Part shown: positions 1 through 10,455 of the stretch, one piece after another
Layout of the letters: each line of letters starts with the position of its first letter
Position numbering within the stretch: the first letter of the stretch is position 1
Assembly (NCBI GenBank): GCA_902541175.1
Contig: CACBPP010000004.1
Coordinates: 1 to 64,000, forward strand
Source: an uncultured SAR86 cluster bacterium
Lineage (GTDB): Bacteria > Pseudomonadota > Gammaproteobacteria > Magnimaribacterales > D2472
DNA length: 64,000 bases
Direction: 5' to 3'
Notes under the pieces: model-generated
What the model was told of the DNA's origin: nothing
Databases searched by the model: none
The model's input: only the letters and a program-made list of their open reading frames with translations
Translations under genes and position numbers: made by a program

Positions 1-16
1 TAAAAGATAAAAAATT

Positions 17-45
17 GAAGCTGCTTTACGCAGCTTCTTTTTTTT
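17..45 (+). terminator. Rho-independent terminator of an upstream gene
   Basis: GAAGCTGC-TTTAC-GCAGCTTC stem-loop followed by T-tract. Confidence 0.85.
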
Positions 46-64
46 ATGGTACATTTTACATACT

Positions 65-1150
65 ATGATTATTGGAGTTCCAACCGAAGTCAAAAACAAT
101 GAAAATCGAATAGGTTTAACACCTCATTCAGTTAAAAAAATAGTAGATTCTGGCCACGAAGTTTTAATACAAAATAACGCTGGTGCAAACATTGGATTTT
201 TTAACGATCAATACCAAAATGCTGGTGCAAAAATAATTGATTCTGCTGAAGAAGTTTATAAATCTTCTGAAATGGTAGTAAAAGTTAAAGAGCCAATTCC
301 TGATGAGTATAAGTTTTTAAACAGTGATTTAACCCTTTTCACATATTTGCACCTTGCTGGAGATCCTGAAAATGCAAAAAAATTAATTGATACAGGCGTT
401 ACTGGTATTGCTTATGAAACAGTCACTTCATCAGATGGATCCATGCCATTGCTTGCTCCTATGAGTACTATTGCAGGACAACTTGCATTTGTTGTTGGCT
501 CTTATCATCTCCTTAAGCATAATAAAGGAAAAGGTGTCATGATTGGTCATATGGATGATATGGATCCAAGGGTAGTGACAGTTATTGGTGCTGGTGTTGC
601 TGGTACACAATCCATTTTGAAGGCAATTGATAATAGGGCATTAGTAAAAGTTGTTGATTCCTCTCAAACAAAACTCGATGATCTTAAATCTAAATATGGA
701 ACAGATAATGTTGAATATATTCTTTCAACAAAGGATTCAATTCAGGTTTCAGTTAATGAATCTGACCTTGTAATTGGAAGTGTCTATGTTGTTGGCAAGG
801 AAGCTCCTAAGGTAGTTACTAAAGAAATGTTATCATCGATGAATCCGGGCACTGTAATGGTTGATGTTTCTATAGACCAGGGTGGATGTTTTGAGACTAG
901 CAAACCAACTACACATGATAGTCCTACATTTTTAGAGAATGACATTGTTCACTATTGTGTAACTAATATGCCTGGCGCAGTTCCATTGACAGCCACTGAA
1001 GCACTAAACAAAGTTTCACTATCATATGTTGAGAATCTTGCAAATAATGGTATTCAAAATGCTCTTAATTCTGATGAGCATTTGAGAAATGGTCTCAATA
1101 TTCTTGATGGAAGAATTGTTCATCCTGGAGTGAAAGAAGCTCTAGAATAA
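65..1150 (+). CDS. ald: Alanine dehydrogenase
   Basis: ORF; MIIGVPTEVKNNENRIGLTP N-terminus and the VIGAGVAGTQ nucleotide-binding motif typical of Ald. Confidence 0.93.
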   Translation: MIIGVPTEVKNNENRIGLTPHSVKKIVDSGHEVLIQNNAGANIGFFNDQYQNAGAKIIDSAEEVYKSSEMVVKVKEPIPDEYKFLNSDLTLFTYLHLAGDPENAKKLIDTGVTGIAYETVTSSDGSMPLLAPMSTIAGQLAFVVGSYHLLKHNKGKGVMIGHMDDMDPRVVTVIGAGVAGTQSILKAIDNRALVKVVDSSQTKLDDLKSKYGTDNVEYILSTKDSIQVSVNESDLVIGSVYVVGKEAPKVVTKEMLSSMNPGTVMVDVSIDQGGCFETSKPTTHDSPTFLENDIVHYCVTNMPGAVPLTATEALNKVSLSYVENLANNGIQNALNSDEHLRNGLNILDGRIVHPGVKEALE

Positions 1151-1164
1151 CTTTCAGATTTGAG

Positions 1165-2523
1165 ATGTTCAAAAAGTTAAATTTGTATATTTTTTTATTA
1201 TTTTTTTTAGTAACTGTTAACGCATCTAATGATGAAAAAAATGCTTTAATTGAGATTTACAACAATCCAAATGACATCAATTTAATTAATATCGTTATTA
1301 AAGATAATATCGACATTGGTGGCAAAGTTACATCTGCTGGATCCTTGGCACTACAAGATAACATTGCAAAATCGGATGCCTTCATAATAGATAAATTAAA
1401 AAGAGCAAATTATTATATTCTTGGTAAAGCAAATTTATCCGAATGGGCAAACTTTAGATCTGAAGATTCGGTTAGCGGATGGTCAAGTTTGGGTGGTCAA
1501 ACGAAACATTATCTTGATGATATTTATAATCCTTGTGGCTCTAGCTCCGGATCTGCTGTTGCTGTTTCTATGGGGATTGTAGATATTGCTATTGGCACAG
1601 AGACAAATGGATCAATTTCATGTCCATCATCTGTAAACGGAATTGTTGGCATGAAACCAACTACAGGCTTGGTTAGTAGGTCTGGTATTGTTCCAATATC
1701 ATCTTCACAAGATACAGCTGGACCAATGGGTGCAACTGTTAATATTGTTGCAAAAACACTTGAAGTTATTTCAGGATATGATGAAAATGATCCTGCTACT
1801 TCTTTTATTCCATCAAATTTTGATTTTAATTTTTCAAGTGCAACAAAGAATAACTCTCTTAAAGGTGTTCGATTAGGCTTGTTGGATTCAAAAAATACTA
1901 ATCCACAAGTTATTGAATTACATTTAAAAATTAAAGAAATAGTTAATTCTTTGGGCGGTGAATTAATTTTGATAAATGATGACAGGGATTATCCTAATGA
2001 TGCTGAATATTATGTTCTTCTCTATGAGTTTCGAGTGGGGCTAGAAGAATATCTAAAAGATGCTAATTCCTCTATGAAAAAACTTACGGACATAATTGAT
2101 TTTAATAATGCTAATAAAGATATTGTTATGCCATATTTTGGGCAAGACATTTTTTATAAATCTATCGAAAGCACTAATTATCTAAAATTTTTATGGTCCA
2201 AATACAAAATACACAAATCCTATCAGTCCACTAAAGGTCTTATGGATAAATATGACTTAGACGCTTTTATTGGTTTGACTAGAGGCCCTGCATGGAAAAT
2301 AAATTATAATGGAGGTGATTATATTGCTATGAATGACTCGCCTCAATTTGGAAGTGGAGGGTATGCTGCGCACAATGGAATGCCTCACATAACAATTCCT
2401 TACTTTAAAATTAATAAGTTTCCTGTTGGAATTTCAATTATTGGAGATCGTTGGAATGATAAGTTAATCATTGGATATGCGTCAGCAATAGAAAAATCAA
2501 GATATAATTTAGATTCTCAATGA
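1165..2523 (+). CDS. Secreted amidase (amidase signature family)
   Basis: Signal peptide; CGSSSGSAVAVSMG amidase signature; GMKPTTGLVSRSGIVP. Confidence 0.88.
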   Translation: MFKKLNLYIFLLFFLVTVNASNDEKNALIEIYNNPNDINLINIVIKDNIDIGGKVTSAGSLALQDNIAKSDAFIIDKLKRANYYILGKANLSEWANFRSEDSVSGWSSLGGQTKHYLDDIYNPCGSSSGSAVAVSMGIVDIAIGTETNGSISCPSSVNGIVGMKPTTGLVSRSGIVPISSSQDTAGPMGATVNIVAKTLEVISGYDENDPATSFIPSNFDFNFSSATKNNSLKGVRLGLLDSKNTNPQVIELHLKIKEIVNSLGGELILINDDRDYPNDAEYYVLLYEFRVGLEEYLKDANSSMKKLTDIIDFNNANKDIVMPYFGQDIFYKSIESTNYLKFLWSKYKIHKSYQSTKGLMDKYDLDAFIGLTRGPAWKINYNGGDYIAMNDSPQFGSGGYAAHNGMPHITIPYFKINKFPVGISIIGDRWNDKLIIGYASAIEKSRYNLDSQ

Positions 2524-2537
2524 TATAAGGATTTAAT

Positions 2538-3545
2538 ATGGAAAAAGTTTTAGTAACAGGAGCAACAGGTTATATTGGCTTGCATTGTATTCAGCAACTT
2601 CTTGATCAAGGTTACGCTGTTAACGGTTCAGTAAGATCACCTGAAAGAAAAAATGAGATATATGATGCTCTTAAAAAACATAATACTCCTACAGACAATC
2701 TTCAAATTTTTACTTTTAATCTTACAGAAGATGACGGATGGGATGAAGGAATGGAGGGTTGTGATTATTTAATGCATGTTGCATCACCTTTGGCATTGGC
2801 TAATCATGGTGAGGAATTTTTTGTTGGGCCAGCAGTATCTGGTGCAAAAAGAGCTCTTAAGTTTGCAAAAAAACATAATGTAAAAAAGGTAGTTCTTACA
2901 TCTTCAGTGGCTGCAATTTTCGAAACAACTGTCTTAAAGGAATACTATGATGAAAGTGACTGGTCAGATCCAAATAAAGACACCATTAATCATTATGCAA
3001 AAAGTAAAACACTTGCAGAAATGGCAGCCTGGGATTTTGTCAAAGAAGAAAATAATCCCTTTGAACTTGCAGTAATAAATCCTGCTTTGGTGATTGGCCC
3101 ATCATTATCAGGAGATATTGGAGAATCAAATAAAGCTATTGAATTAGTAGCAACTGGAAAAATGCCAGTAGGGGTTCCAATTCAATTTGGATACGTAGAT
3201 GTAAGAGATGTTGCGGCTGCACATATACTTGCAATGCAAAATCCAAATAGCAATGGAAAAAGATTTGCTTTAAGCGAAAAAGATCTATGGTACAAGGATG
3301 TTGCAAAAATCTTAAGAGCTAATGGTTTTAATAAAGCACCTAAATATAGTATTCCAGCATGGATTACTCCTTTACTTGCAGTTTTTAGTAAAGAATTAAG
3401 ATTTTCTCTTCCATATGTTGGAAGAGTAAGAAGTGTCAGGGATGCAACAAACGCTAAGGATATTCTTGGCTGGAAACCAAGACCTGCTGAAGAATCTATA
3501 GTAGAAATCGCTGAGCAAATAAGAGAATTAGGATTAATTAAATAA
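2538..3545 (+). CDS. NAD-dependent epimerase/dihydroflavonol-4-reductase-like protein
   Basis: VTGATGYIGLHCIQQLL Rossmann motif; YAKSKTLAE (YxxxK). Confidence 0.85.
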   Translation: MEKVLVTGATGYIGLHCIQQLLDQGYAVNGSVRSPERKNEIYDALKKHNTPTDNLQIFTFNLTEDDGWDEGMEGCDYLMHVASPLALANHGEEFFVGPAVSGAKRALKFAKKHNVKKVVLTSSVAAIFETTVLKEYYDESDWSDPNKDTINHYAKSKTLAEMAAWDFVKEENNPFELAVINPALVIGPSLSGDIGESNKAIELVATGKMPVGVPIQFGYVDVRDVAAAHILAMQNPNSNGKRFALSEKDLWYKDVAKILRANGFNKAPKYSIPAWITPLLAVFSKELRFSLPYVGRVRSVRDATNAKDILGWKPRPAEESIVEIAEQIRELGLIK

Positions 3546-4287
3546 TTCCTGGAATAATAGCTTTCCTATTTTTTGGATAATCATTGAATTTTTCTTTATA
3601 CCATCTGTGATGTGATAATGCTCTTGGGAAAAGGTTTGCAATCACCCATATTAAAAAAACAATTCCTGATAAACTCCAAGTTAATATAGCCCATCCTAAC
3701 CATTCTATTATTTCACCAAAATAATTAGGAGCTGATAAGTATTTATATAAAAATGCATTAGGAATATGGTAACCAGGCCCTTTCTTTTTTTTCATACCCA
3801 TTATTATGTAATCAGACCTAATGTTGATATACATGCCTATTAAGAAAATTGATAGTCCTACAATAAAGTTTGGACTTGAAATCCAATTTTCAGAATATTG
3901 AGTAAAATAAAAAATACCAAAGGCTTGAATGCTTACATTTACAAGATTAAAAAAGAAAGCTGAAAATGCAATTGAGATAGGCATTTTAGGGTTAGTCATT
4001 TCAATCAAAAACGGATAGATAAAGGTTCTATGAATGTAATGCGATAACCAAATTATAAGAAATACTTTATGAACGATTTGAAGCTGATCTCTAACAACTA
4101 AGGCATAAATTATCATCAAAATTACACAAGGCGACTCCATTACAACCCACCCAAGCCGAGCAGGTATTTCTATTCCCCAACCATCTTTAATATGACGTCC
4201 ATATGGAGCACTTTCAAAAAATAAATACGCAAAGGTTCCTATACCAATAAGAACCCATACTAATGACAATATATAAAATGTATTCAT
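3538..4287 (-). CDS. 3-oxo-5-alpha-steroid 4-dehydrogenase (SRD5A)-like membrane protein
   Basis: Multi-TM; C-terminal LYKYLSAPNYFGEIIEWLGWA...SHHRWYKEKFNDYPKNRKAIIPGII resembles the steroid 5-alpha-reductase C-terminal domain. Confidence 0.75.
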   Translation of the reverse strand: MNTFYILSLVWVLIGIGTFAYLFFESAPYGRHIKDGWGIEIPARLGWVVMESPCVILMIIYALVVRDQLQIVHKVFLIIWLSHYIHRTFIYPFLIEMTNPKMPISIAFSAFFFNLVNVSIQAFGIFYFTQYSENWISSPNFIVGLSIFLIGMYINIRSDYIIMGMKKKKGPGYHIPNAFLYKYLSAPNYFGEIIEWLGWAILTWSLSGIVFLIWVIANLFPRALSHHRWYKEKFNDYPKNRKAIIPGII

Positions 4288-4373
4288 ATAAAAAATTTAT
4301 AAACTAAGTTTACAGCTATGATTCTAAATCATAAACTTAATATATAGTTTGATTTTTTTGGGGAAATTTTAAA

Positions 4374-6053
4374 GTGGAAAAATATGACTTTGTTATTTTA
4401 GGTGCTGGATCTGCAGGATGTGTTCTTGCAAACAAGTTAAGTGCAAATCCTAACTTTAAAGTCTGTTTGATTGAAGCAGGTTCAAAAGATAGTGATCCTA
4501 GAATTCATATACCAATTGGTTTTGCATTTCTAGGTGATGGCAGTAAATACAGCTGGAACTACGAAACTGTTCCTCAAAAAGAATTTGAGAAAGAAGTTGT
4601 TGCTCAGCCTGTTGAAGAGGTCGTTGATTCTGCGGGCGGCACTTATAAAGTTGAAACTGACTCAATGGAACATAGAAAGGGATTTCAACCAAGAGGAAAA
4701 ACATTGGGCGGTTCAAGTTCTATTAATGCAATGTTATATGTTAGAGGCCATAAGTGGGACTATGATCATTGGTCTGAATTAGGGAATCAAGGTTGGTCAT
4801 ATGATGAAGTGTTACCTTATTTTAAAAGAGCAGAACACAATGAGGTATTTGATGATCAATATCATGGACAAAATGGTCCTTTAAATGTTTGCAAGATTCG
4901 AAATCAAAATACTCCTACAGACGATTTTGTTAAAACAGGATCAGAAATATTTGGTTATAACGATGATTTTAACGGGGAAAATCAAGAGGGTATCGGATAT
5001 TATCAAACCACTCAAAAAGATGGAAAGCGCTGCAGTGCTGCAAAAGCATATCTTGTCCCTTCACTTGATAGAGAAAACTTAACAGTTATGACAGACACCA
5101 ATGTAAATAAAGTTATTTTTGAATATAAAAAAGCTGTCGGTGTTGAGTGTTTAAATGAGGCTGGTGAATTAGTAACAATTAATGCAACGAAAGAAGTTAT
5201 TCTTAGCTCTGGTGCATTTGGTTCCCCGCAAATATTATTAAGATCAGGTGTGGGACCTTCTAAAGAAATTCTTAAACATAATATTGAGCATATTCATGAG
5301 TTGCCTGGAGTTGGAAAGAACCTTCAAGATCATATTGATTATCTTTCTGTTCATAGATATAACTCTATAGAACTAATCGGCTTTTCTCTTAAATCGATTT
5401 TTTACAAATTTCCTTTAGAAATTCTTAAATATATTTTTGCAAAAGTTGGAATGTTTACATCAACCGTTGCTGAAGCTGGAGGTTTTATTAGATCATGTGA
5501 TGAAAAAAATATTCCAGATATTCAATTACATTTTGCACCGGCAATGGTAATTGATCATGGAAGAACATCCGTTTGGGGTCATGGCCTCAGTTGTCACGTA
5601 TGTTTATTAAGACCAAAGTCAAGAGGTGAAGTTACTTTAAATTCAGCAGATCCTTTAGATGATCCACTAATAGATCCAAAGTTTTTATCTCATCCTGATG
5701 ATGTGGACGATCTTGTTGCTGGATATAAAAAAATGATGAGTATTTTAAATAAAGATCCTGTAGGAAAATATACTTCAAGTCATACGCAACGACCTATAAA
5801 TTTAGATGATGACAAAGATATTGAGCAGGCAATAAGAGAAGATGCTGATACGGTCTATCATCCTGTAGGTACATGTAAAATGGGATCTGATGAAATGGCA
5901 GTTGTTGATGATAAATTAAAGGTTCATGGCATAGAAAGTTTAAGAGTTGTTGATGCTTCAATAATGCCAACATTAATTGGTGGTAATACAAACGCACCCA
6001 CTATTATGATTGGAGAAAAAGCATCTGACATGATCTTAAGTGATTGGGAATAA
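4374..6053 (+). CDS. GMC family oxidoreductase (choline dehydrogenase-like)
   Basis: FVILGAGSAGCVLANKLS FAD motif; GKTLGGSSSINAMLYVRG; C-terminal HPVGTCKMG...VVDASIMPTLIGGNTNAPTIMIGEKASDMI; GTG start. Confidence 0.93.
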   Translation: MEKYDFVILGAGSAGCVLANKLSANPNFKVCLIEAGSKDSDPRIHIPIGFAFLGDGSKYSWNYETVPQKEFEKEVVAQPVEEVVDSAGGTYKVETDSMEHRKGFQPRGKTLGGSSSINAMLYVRGHKWDYDHWSELGNQGWSYDEVLPYFKRAEHNEVFDDQYHGQNGPLNVCKIRNQNTPTDDFVKTGSEIFGYNDDFNGENQEGIGYYQTTQKDGKRCSAAKAYLVPSLDRENLTVMTDTNVNKVIFEYKKAVGVECLNEAGELVTINATKEVILSSGAFGSPQILLRSGVGPSKEILKHNIEHIHELPGVGKNLQDHIDYLSVHRYNSIELIGFSLKSIFYKFPLEILKYIFAKVGMFTSTVAEAGGFIRSCDEKNIPDIQLHFAPAMVIDHGRTSVWGHGLSCHVCLLRPKSRGEVTLNSADPLDDPLIDPKFLSHPDDVDDLVAGYKKMMSILNKDPVGKYTSSHTQRPINLDDDKDIEQAIREDADTVYHPVGTCKMGSDEMAVVDDKLKVHGIESLRVVDASIMPTLIGGNTNAPTIMIGEKASDMILSDWE

Positions 6054-6059
6054 ATTCAA

Positions 6060-6374
6060 TTGAAAATTTTTTATATTTTTTTAATATTATTTGGCATTAA
6101 TTCAATTGCGGAAGCTTTCATTGTAATTGATGTGAGAACACCTGAGGAATTCATGGCAGGTCATATCGAAGAATCACTGAATGTTGAATGGCAAATAATA
6201 TCTTCAATAACTAATGAAGTAAAAAAGGACCAAAAAATATATACATATTGTAGAAGCGGTAGAAGGTCTCAAAATGCTACTGACATTTTAATCGATCTGG
6301 GATACGAAGATGTAACAAATCTTGGTGGAATAGAAGATGCAGCTATTTTTTTAGAAAGAAATATAACTGAATGA
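6060..6374 (+). CDS. Rhodanese-like domain protein, secreted
   Basis: Signal peptide; VIDVRTPEEFMAGHIEESLNV...IYTYCRSGRRSQNAT with active-site CRSGRR; TTG start. Confidence 0.88.
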   Translation: MKIFYIFLILFGINSIAEAFIVIDVRTPEEFMAGHIEESLNVEWQIISSITNEVKKDQKIYTYCRSGRRSQNATDILIDLGYEDVTNLGGIEDAAIFLERNITE

Positions 6375-7294
6375 AAAATTTTTTTAGTTTTCTAACAAAA
6401 TTTAATCACAAAAAGATAATTTGTTTTGATGGCGGTGGCGTTAGAACAATAGCAGCATTGGTTTTTTTACAAAAACTTGAAGCAGAAAGCGGCAAAAAAA
6501 TTTCAGAAGTGTTCGATATGTTTATTGGAACAAGTGCTGGTGCATTCAATGCAGCGTGTTTTGCATATGGAGAATTTACTGCTGATAAAATTAAAAGATA
6601 TTGGTCTAAAAGTTATTTGGATCAAATTATGAAGAGCTCATTTTTTTGGGATAAGGCATCATTAATTCAGGCCAGACCGAGATATGAAAGCGAAGGTAGA
6701 TTAAAACTCTTAGATGAAATATTTAAGTCAGACACACTTAAACAATCCAATAAACCTTTTTTATGTTATGCATATGATATTGAAAATAGATCTAATAAGG
6801 TATTTGATTCTTTTAATACTCCAGATATTACTTTTAAAGATGCAATAGCTGCCTCAAGCGCAGCACCTATGTATTTTCCTTCATATCAAATGGAAGATAA
6901 ATCATGGATGATTGATGGAAGTATAATAACTAATAATCCAACTTTAATAGGATATTCATATTCTAAGAATTTGCTTGAGACAAATAATATAAGAATTCTT
7001 AGCCTTGGATCCGGACAAAACAAAATAAAAATTGATGGAGAAAATTCCACTAACTGGGGCGGCGTAGGGTGGTTAAGAAATGACATTATGGGGATGTTGC
7101 TTGATTCAGAGATACATAATCAAATATCTTCCAGTTTCTTTGAAGATAATTATTTAAGAGTAAACTCACCATTAGGAAAAGTTAATAAATTGTTAGATGA
7201 CGATTCTGAAGAAAATTTAGAGAAAATACATTTAATGGGCATGGAATGGTGGTCTGACTATGGTGAACAAGCATTGAATTTTATAGATCTTTAA
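6371..7294 (+). CDS. Patatin-like phospholipase
   Basis: FDGGGVRTIAALVFLQKLE oxyanion motif, GTSAG Ser motif, DGS motif; ATGA overlap with upstream gene. Confidence 0.9.
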   Translation: MKNFFSFLTKFNHKKIICFDGGGVRTIAALVFLQKLEAESGKKISEVFDMFIGTSAGAFNAACFAYGEFTADKIKRYWSKSYLDQIMKSSFFWDKASLIQARPRYESEGRLKLLDEIFKSDTLKQSNKPFLCYAYDIENRSNKVFDSFNTPDITFKDAIAASSAAPMYFPSYQMEDKSWMIDGSIITNNPTLIGYSYSKNLLETNNIRILSLGSGQNKIKIDGENSTNWGGVGWLRNDIMGMLLDSEIHNQISSSFFEDNYLRVNSPLGKVNKLLDDDSEENLEKIHLMGMEWWSDYGEQALNFIDL

Positions 7295-7406
7295 GTTTTT
7301 CTAACCAAGTGCATAGAAATACGCCTAATTTATCTTGACATAAATTGGTCAAAAACGTCTAATAATGTTGAAAATTTAAATTTCTTGAAATACCTGGGGG
7401 GTAATC

Positions 7407-10394
7407 GTGAAAAAGTACTTATTATCATTATTATTAATGTTGCCTATCTCTATGTTTTCTATTGCACAGGAAACTAATACAGATGATGAGGTCGAGGAAG
7501 TTGTTGTAACTGGAATTAAGAAAAGCTTAATCAGCGCAATTGATATAAAAAGAAGCAATGTTGGAGTTGTTGATGCAATTACTGCAGAAGATTTTGGTAA
7601 ATTCCCAGACAATAATTTAGCTGAATCTCTTGCAAGAGTAGTAGGTATAGGTATTGATAGAAGTAACGTTGAAGGAGAAAGAGTTGCTGTAAGGGGATTT
7701 GGCCCGGAGTTAAACTTAGTTACTCTCAACGGTCGTCAAATGCCAACAGTTCCTGGTCAATGGGGCGGAGGAAGATCTTTTAATTTTGGAGATATTTCAT
7801 CTCATGGTGTTGCAGCTGTTGAGGTCTATAAATCTACAAATAGCTCATTACCGTCTGGTGGTATTGGCTCGACAATTAACATGGTTACAACAAAACCATT
7901 ATCAATAAATGGTACTTTGAATTCATTTTCAGTTGACGTTTTAGACGACACTACAAGTAGTGATGGTTTAAAGCCTGAATTTAATTTTGTTCATAGCTCA
8001 AACTTTGGTAAGTTTGGTTTTGCAGTATCAGGCTCATTTCAAGACAGAAATAATGTTGAAGAAGGTACTCGAGAATCTAACTGGATAACTGTAGAGGACT
8101 TAGCTGCTATAGAGGGATATTCCAGAGTAGACAAAACAGCTGCTGGAATAACTAACAATAATACAAGAGCTGATGGTAAAACTTTTTACCAAGAGCCAGC
8201 AGCTTATCAAATTAAGGAAAATGATAGAGAAAGAACAAATGCTCAAGTAACAATGCAGTATGCCTTTTCTGATAATGTGATGGCAACAGTTGATTATACC
8301 TATTCTAAGGTTGAATTTAGTTCAATTGGACAAATGTTTGGATCTTGGCTTGGTGGGTGGACAACTTCTCAAGGAACAATAAATGAAAACGGTGTATATA
8401 CTGATGTTGTTGTTGGAGATAGAGGATATGATCATCAGTTAATCTGGGGTGATACTGAAAATGAGAATGGTTCATTAGGTTTAAATATTGAATGGAACTA
8501 TTCTGACGCTCTTTCTTTTGTTTTTGATTATCACGACTCATCTGCTGAAAAAACTGGAACAGAGCTACCTAATGAACTTGGTTTTTCTACTCCAGCCACT
8601 GCAACTATTTATAGTTATAACGGCGGTAAAAATGGTATAAATACTTTCCTCTATGACAGAGATTTTGATTCTGATGATTTTATGTATGGATCACTATATT
8701 ACAGAGATGCCTTCAAAGAAAATCAAATGGAGCAAATGCAGTTCAAAGGCAAATGGGAAAATTTAGATGGCAAAATAAGTGATTCAATAAAATCTATTGA
8801 ATTTGGCATTTCAAGTGCTGAATCTGAATTTAATGACATCAGATCAGAGCAGATTAACAATGCTACGCCAAACACTTCAGCAAGTGCTTCAATTTTTTCC
8901 AAAACTTCTTTATCTGGTTTTATGGGCCTTACAGATATACTTACTACTTATTATTTTGATATTAATAAAAACACGGCAATTAATGAGTGGGTTTCAAACT
9001 TTGGCGAAATAACATCAGGTCCTATTGATATAAACGATAAAATTGAAGAGACACTTAATGCAGCGTTCATTCAAGTTAATATGGAGTTTATATTGAATGA
9101 TAAGCCTCTAAATGTAGTTGCTGGTGTAAGATACGAAGAATCTGATACAACTTCAACAGCATTAGAAGCTACTCCTTCATTGATAAGATGGGACTTTATT
9201 AATGGTCTTATTTATCCAAGTGGTGGCGAAGTTGCTGCTGCAAGATCAGGAAGTAATGATATTGTCCTACCTCAATTAGCAATGGCTTATGAATTAACTG
9301 ATGATCAAGTATTAAGGTTTAGCTATGGTAAGTCTATGGGTAGACCATCATTGCAAGATCTTAGAAGTTCTTTCCAATTTGGGAATAGAGACTTTTTAGT
9401 TCCAACAGCATCAGGTGGAAACCCAGGATTGGAGCCACTTGAGTCTGAAAATATTGATCTTGCTTATGAATATTACTATGACGAAGGTAGTTATTTTTCA
9501 ATCAATTACTTTAAAAAAGATATTGATAACTTTATAAGTTCAGATGTTTCACTAGGTGCTATTGATGGATTAACGAATCCTGCTAATGGTGAAATAGGTG
9601 CTTTTGCTCAAGCTTGTGTTCAAGAATGGGATACAGCTGGTAGGCCGGATACTGTCTCATATGGTGAGCCAGGATCATGGACATACTGTCCATCGCAACA
9701 AGCTATCTGGGCTCAATCATGGATGAATATATATCAACACATGGCGTGGGTTGCTTTAGCAATGCAAGCTCATGGTGGCTCTTTACCTGAAACATGGAAT
9801 AACGGTTGGGCTTTTGATTATGGTGGAGGTTCACCTAACTGTAATGATGGTGGTTGGTGGAGATGTAATCCAGGATACATTGATGGTACAAGTTCAGATC
9901 CAGCGGCTATTTTTGAGATTATGAGACCTCTTAACCTTGAATCAGGCTCTGTAGATGGTTTTGAAATCGTACTTCAACATCTATTTGGTGATTCAGGTTT
10001 TGGAACACAAATTAATGCAACTTTTGTATCTGGTGGAGATGTTGATATTGATAGAAATGACTTAAGCCGACAATTTATTTTACCTGGTCTTGGTGATTCA
10101 AGTAATTTTTCAGTATTCTATGAAGACTCTAAGATAACAGCTAGAGTTGCTCTAAATTCAAGAGGAGAAACAGTTGCTGGTTTTGGAAACTATGATCAAC
10201 CATTATATGTTGAAGAACGAAATCAGTGGGACATATCAATGGCATATAATGTAAATGAAGATGCAGTGGTATTCTTTGAGATCCAAAATATTAATGATGA
10301 ACCAACAAGACTATATGCCAGATATGAAGAGATGTTATTTTTATCTCAAGATCATGGCCCAATTAGAAGGTTAGGCTTTAGATATAAGTTTTAA
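7407..10394 (+). CDS. TonB-dependent receptor
   Basis: Signal peptide, EEVVVTGIKKSLISAID plug start, C-terminal aromatic beta-signal RRLGFRYKF; GTG start. Confidence 0.93.
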   Translation: MKKYLLSLLLMLPISMFSIAQETNTDDEVEEVVVTGIKKSLISAIDIKRSNVGVVDAITAEDFGKFPDNNLAESLARVVGIGIDRSNVEGERVAVRGFGPELNLVTLNGRQMPTVPGQWGGGRSFNFGDISSHGVAAVEVYKSTNSSLPSGGIGSTINMVTTKPLSINGTLNSFSVDVLDDTTSSDGLKPEFNFVHSSNFGKFGFAVSGSFQDRNNVEEGTRESNWITVEDLAAIEGYSRVDKTAAGITNNNTRADGKTFYQEPAAYQIKENDRERTNAQVTMQYAFSDNVMATVDYTYSKVEFSSIGQMFGSWLGGWTTSQGTINENGVYTDVVVGDRGYDHQLIWGDTENENGSLGLNIEWNYSDALSFVFDYHDSSAEKTGTELPNELGFSTPATATIYSYNGGKNGINTFLYDRDFDSDDFMYGSLYYRDAFKENQMEQMQFKGKWENLDGKISDSIKSIEFGISSAESEFNDIRSEQINNATPNTSASASIFSKTSLSGFMGLTDILTTYYFDINKNTAINEWVSNFGEITSGPIDINDKIEETLNAAFIQVNMEFILNDKPLNVVAGVRYEESDTTSTALEATPSLIRWDFINGLIYPSGGEVAAARSGSNDIVLPQLAMAYELTDDQVLRFSYGKSMGRPSLQDLRSSFQFGNRDFLVPTASGGNPGLEPLESENIDLAYEYYYDEGSYFSINYFKKDIDNFISSDVSLGAIDGLTNPANGEIGAFAQACVQEWDTAGRPDTVSYGEPGSWTYCPSQQAIWAQSWMNIYQHMAWVALAMQAHGGSLPETWNNGWAFDYGGGSPNCNDGGWWRCNPGYIDGTSSDPAAIFEIMRPLNLESGSVDGFEIVLQHLFGDSGFGTQINATFVSGGDVDIDRNDLSRQFILPGLGDSSNFSVFYEDSKITARVALNSRGETVAGFGNYDQPLYVEERNQWDISMAYNVNEDAVVFFEIQNINDEPTRLYARYEEMLFLSQDHGPIRRLGFRYKF

Positions 10395-10414
10395 TATATT
10401 CTCGATACTAATAA

Positions 10415-10441
10415 AAAAGAGGGTTTAGTCCCTCTTTTTTA
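10415..10441 (+). terminator. Rho-independent terminator/attenuator after TonB-dependent receptor
   Basis: AAAGAGGG-TTTAGT-CCCTCTTT plus T-tract. Confidence 0.85.
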
Positions 10442-10455
10442 TATATACTATTTTT

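Noticed and set aside
7376-7729. Antisense ORF inside the TBDR start (117 aa, minus)
   Set aside because: Low-complexity Ser/Thr/Leu translation opposite a clear TBDR; shadow ORF
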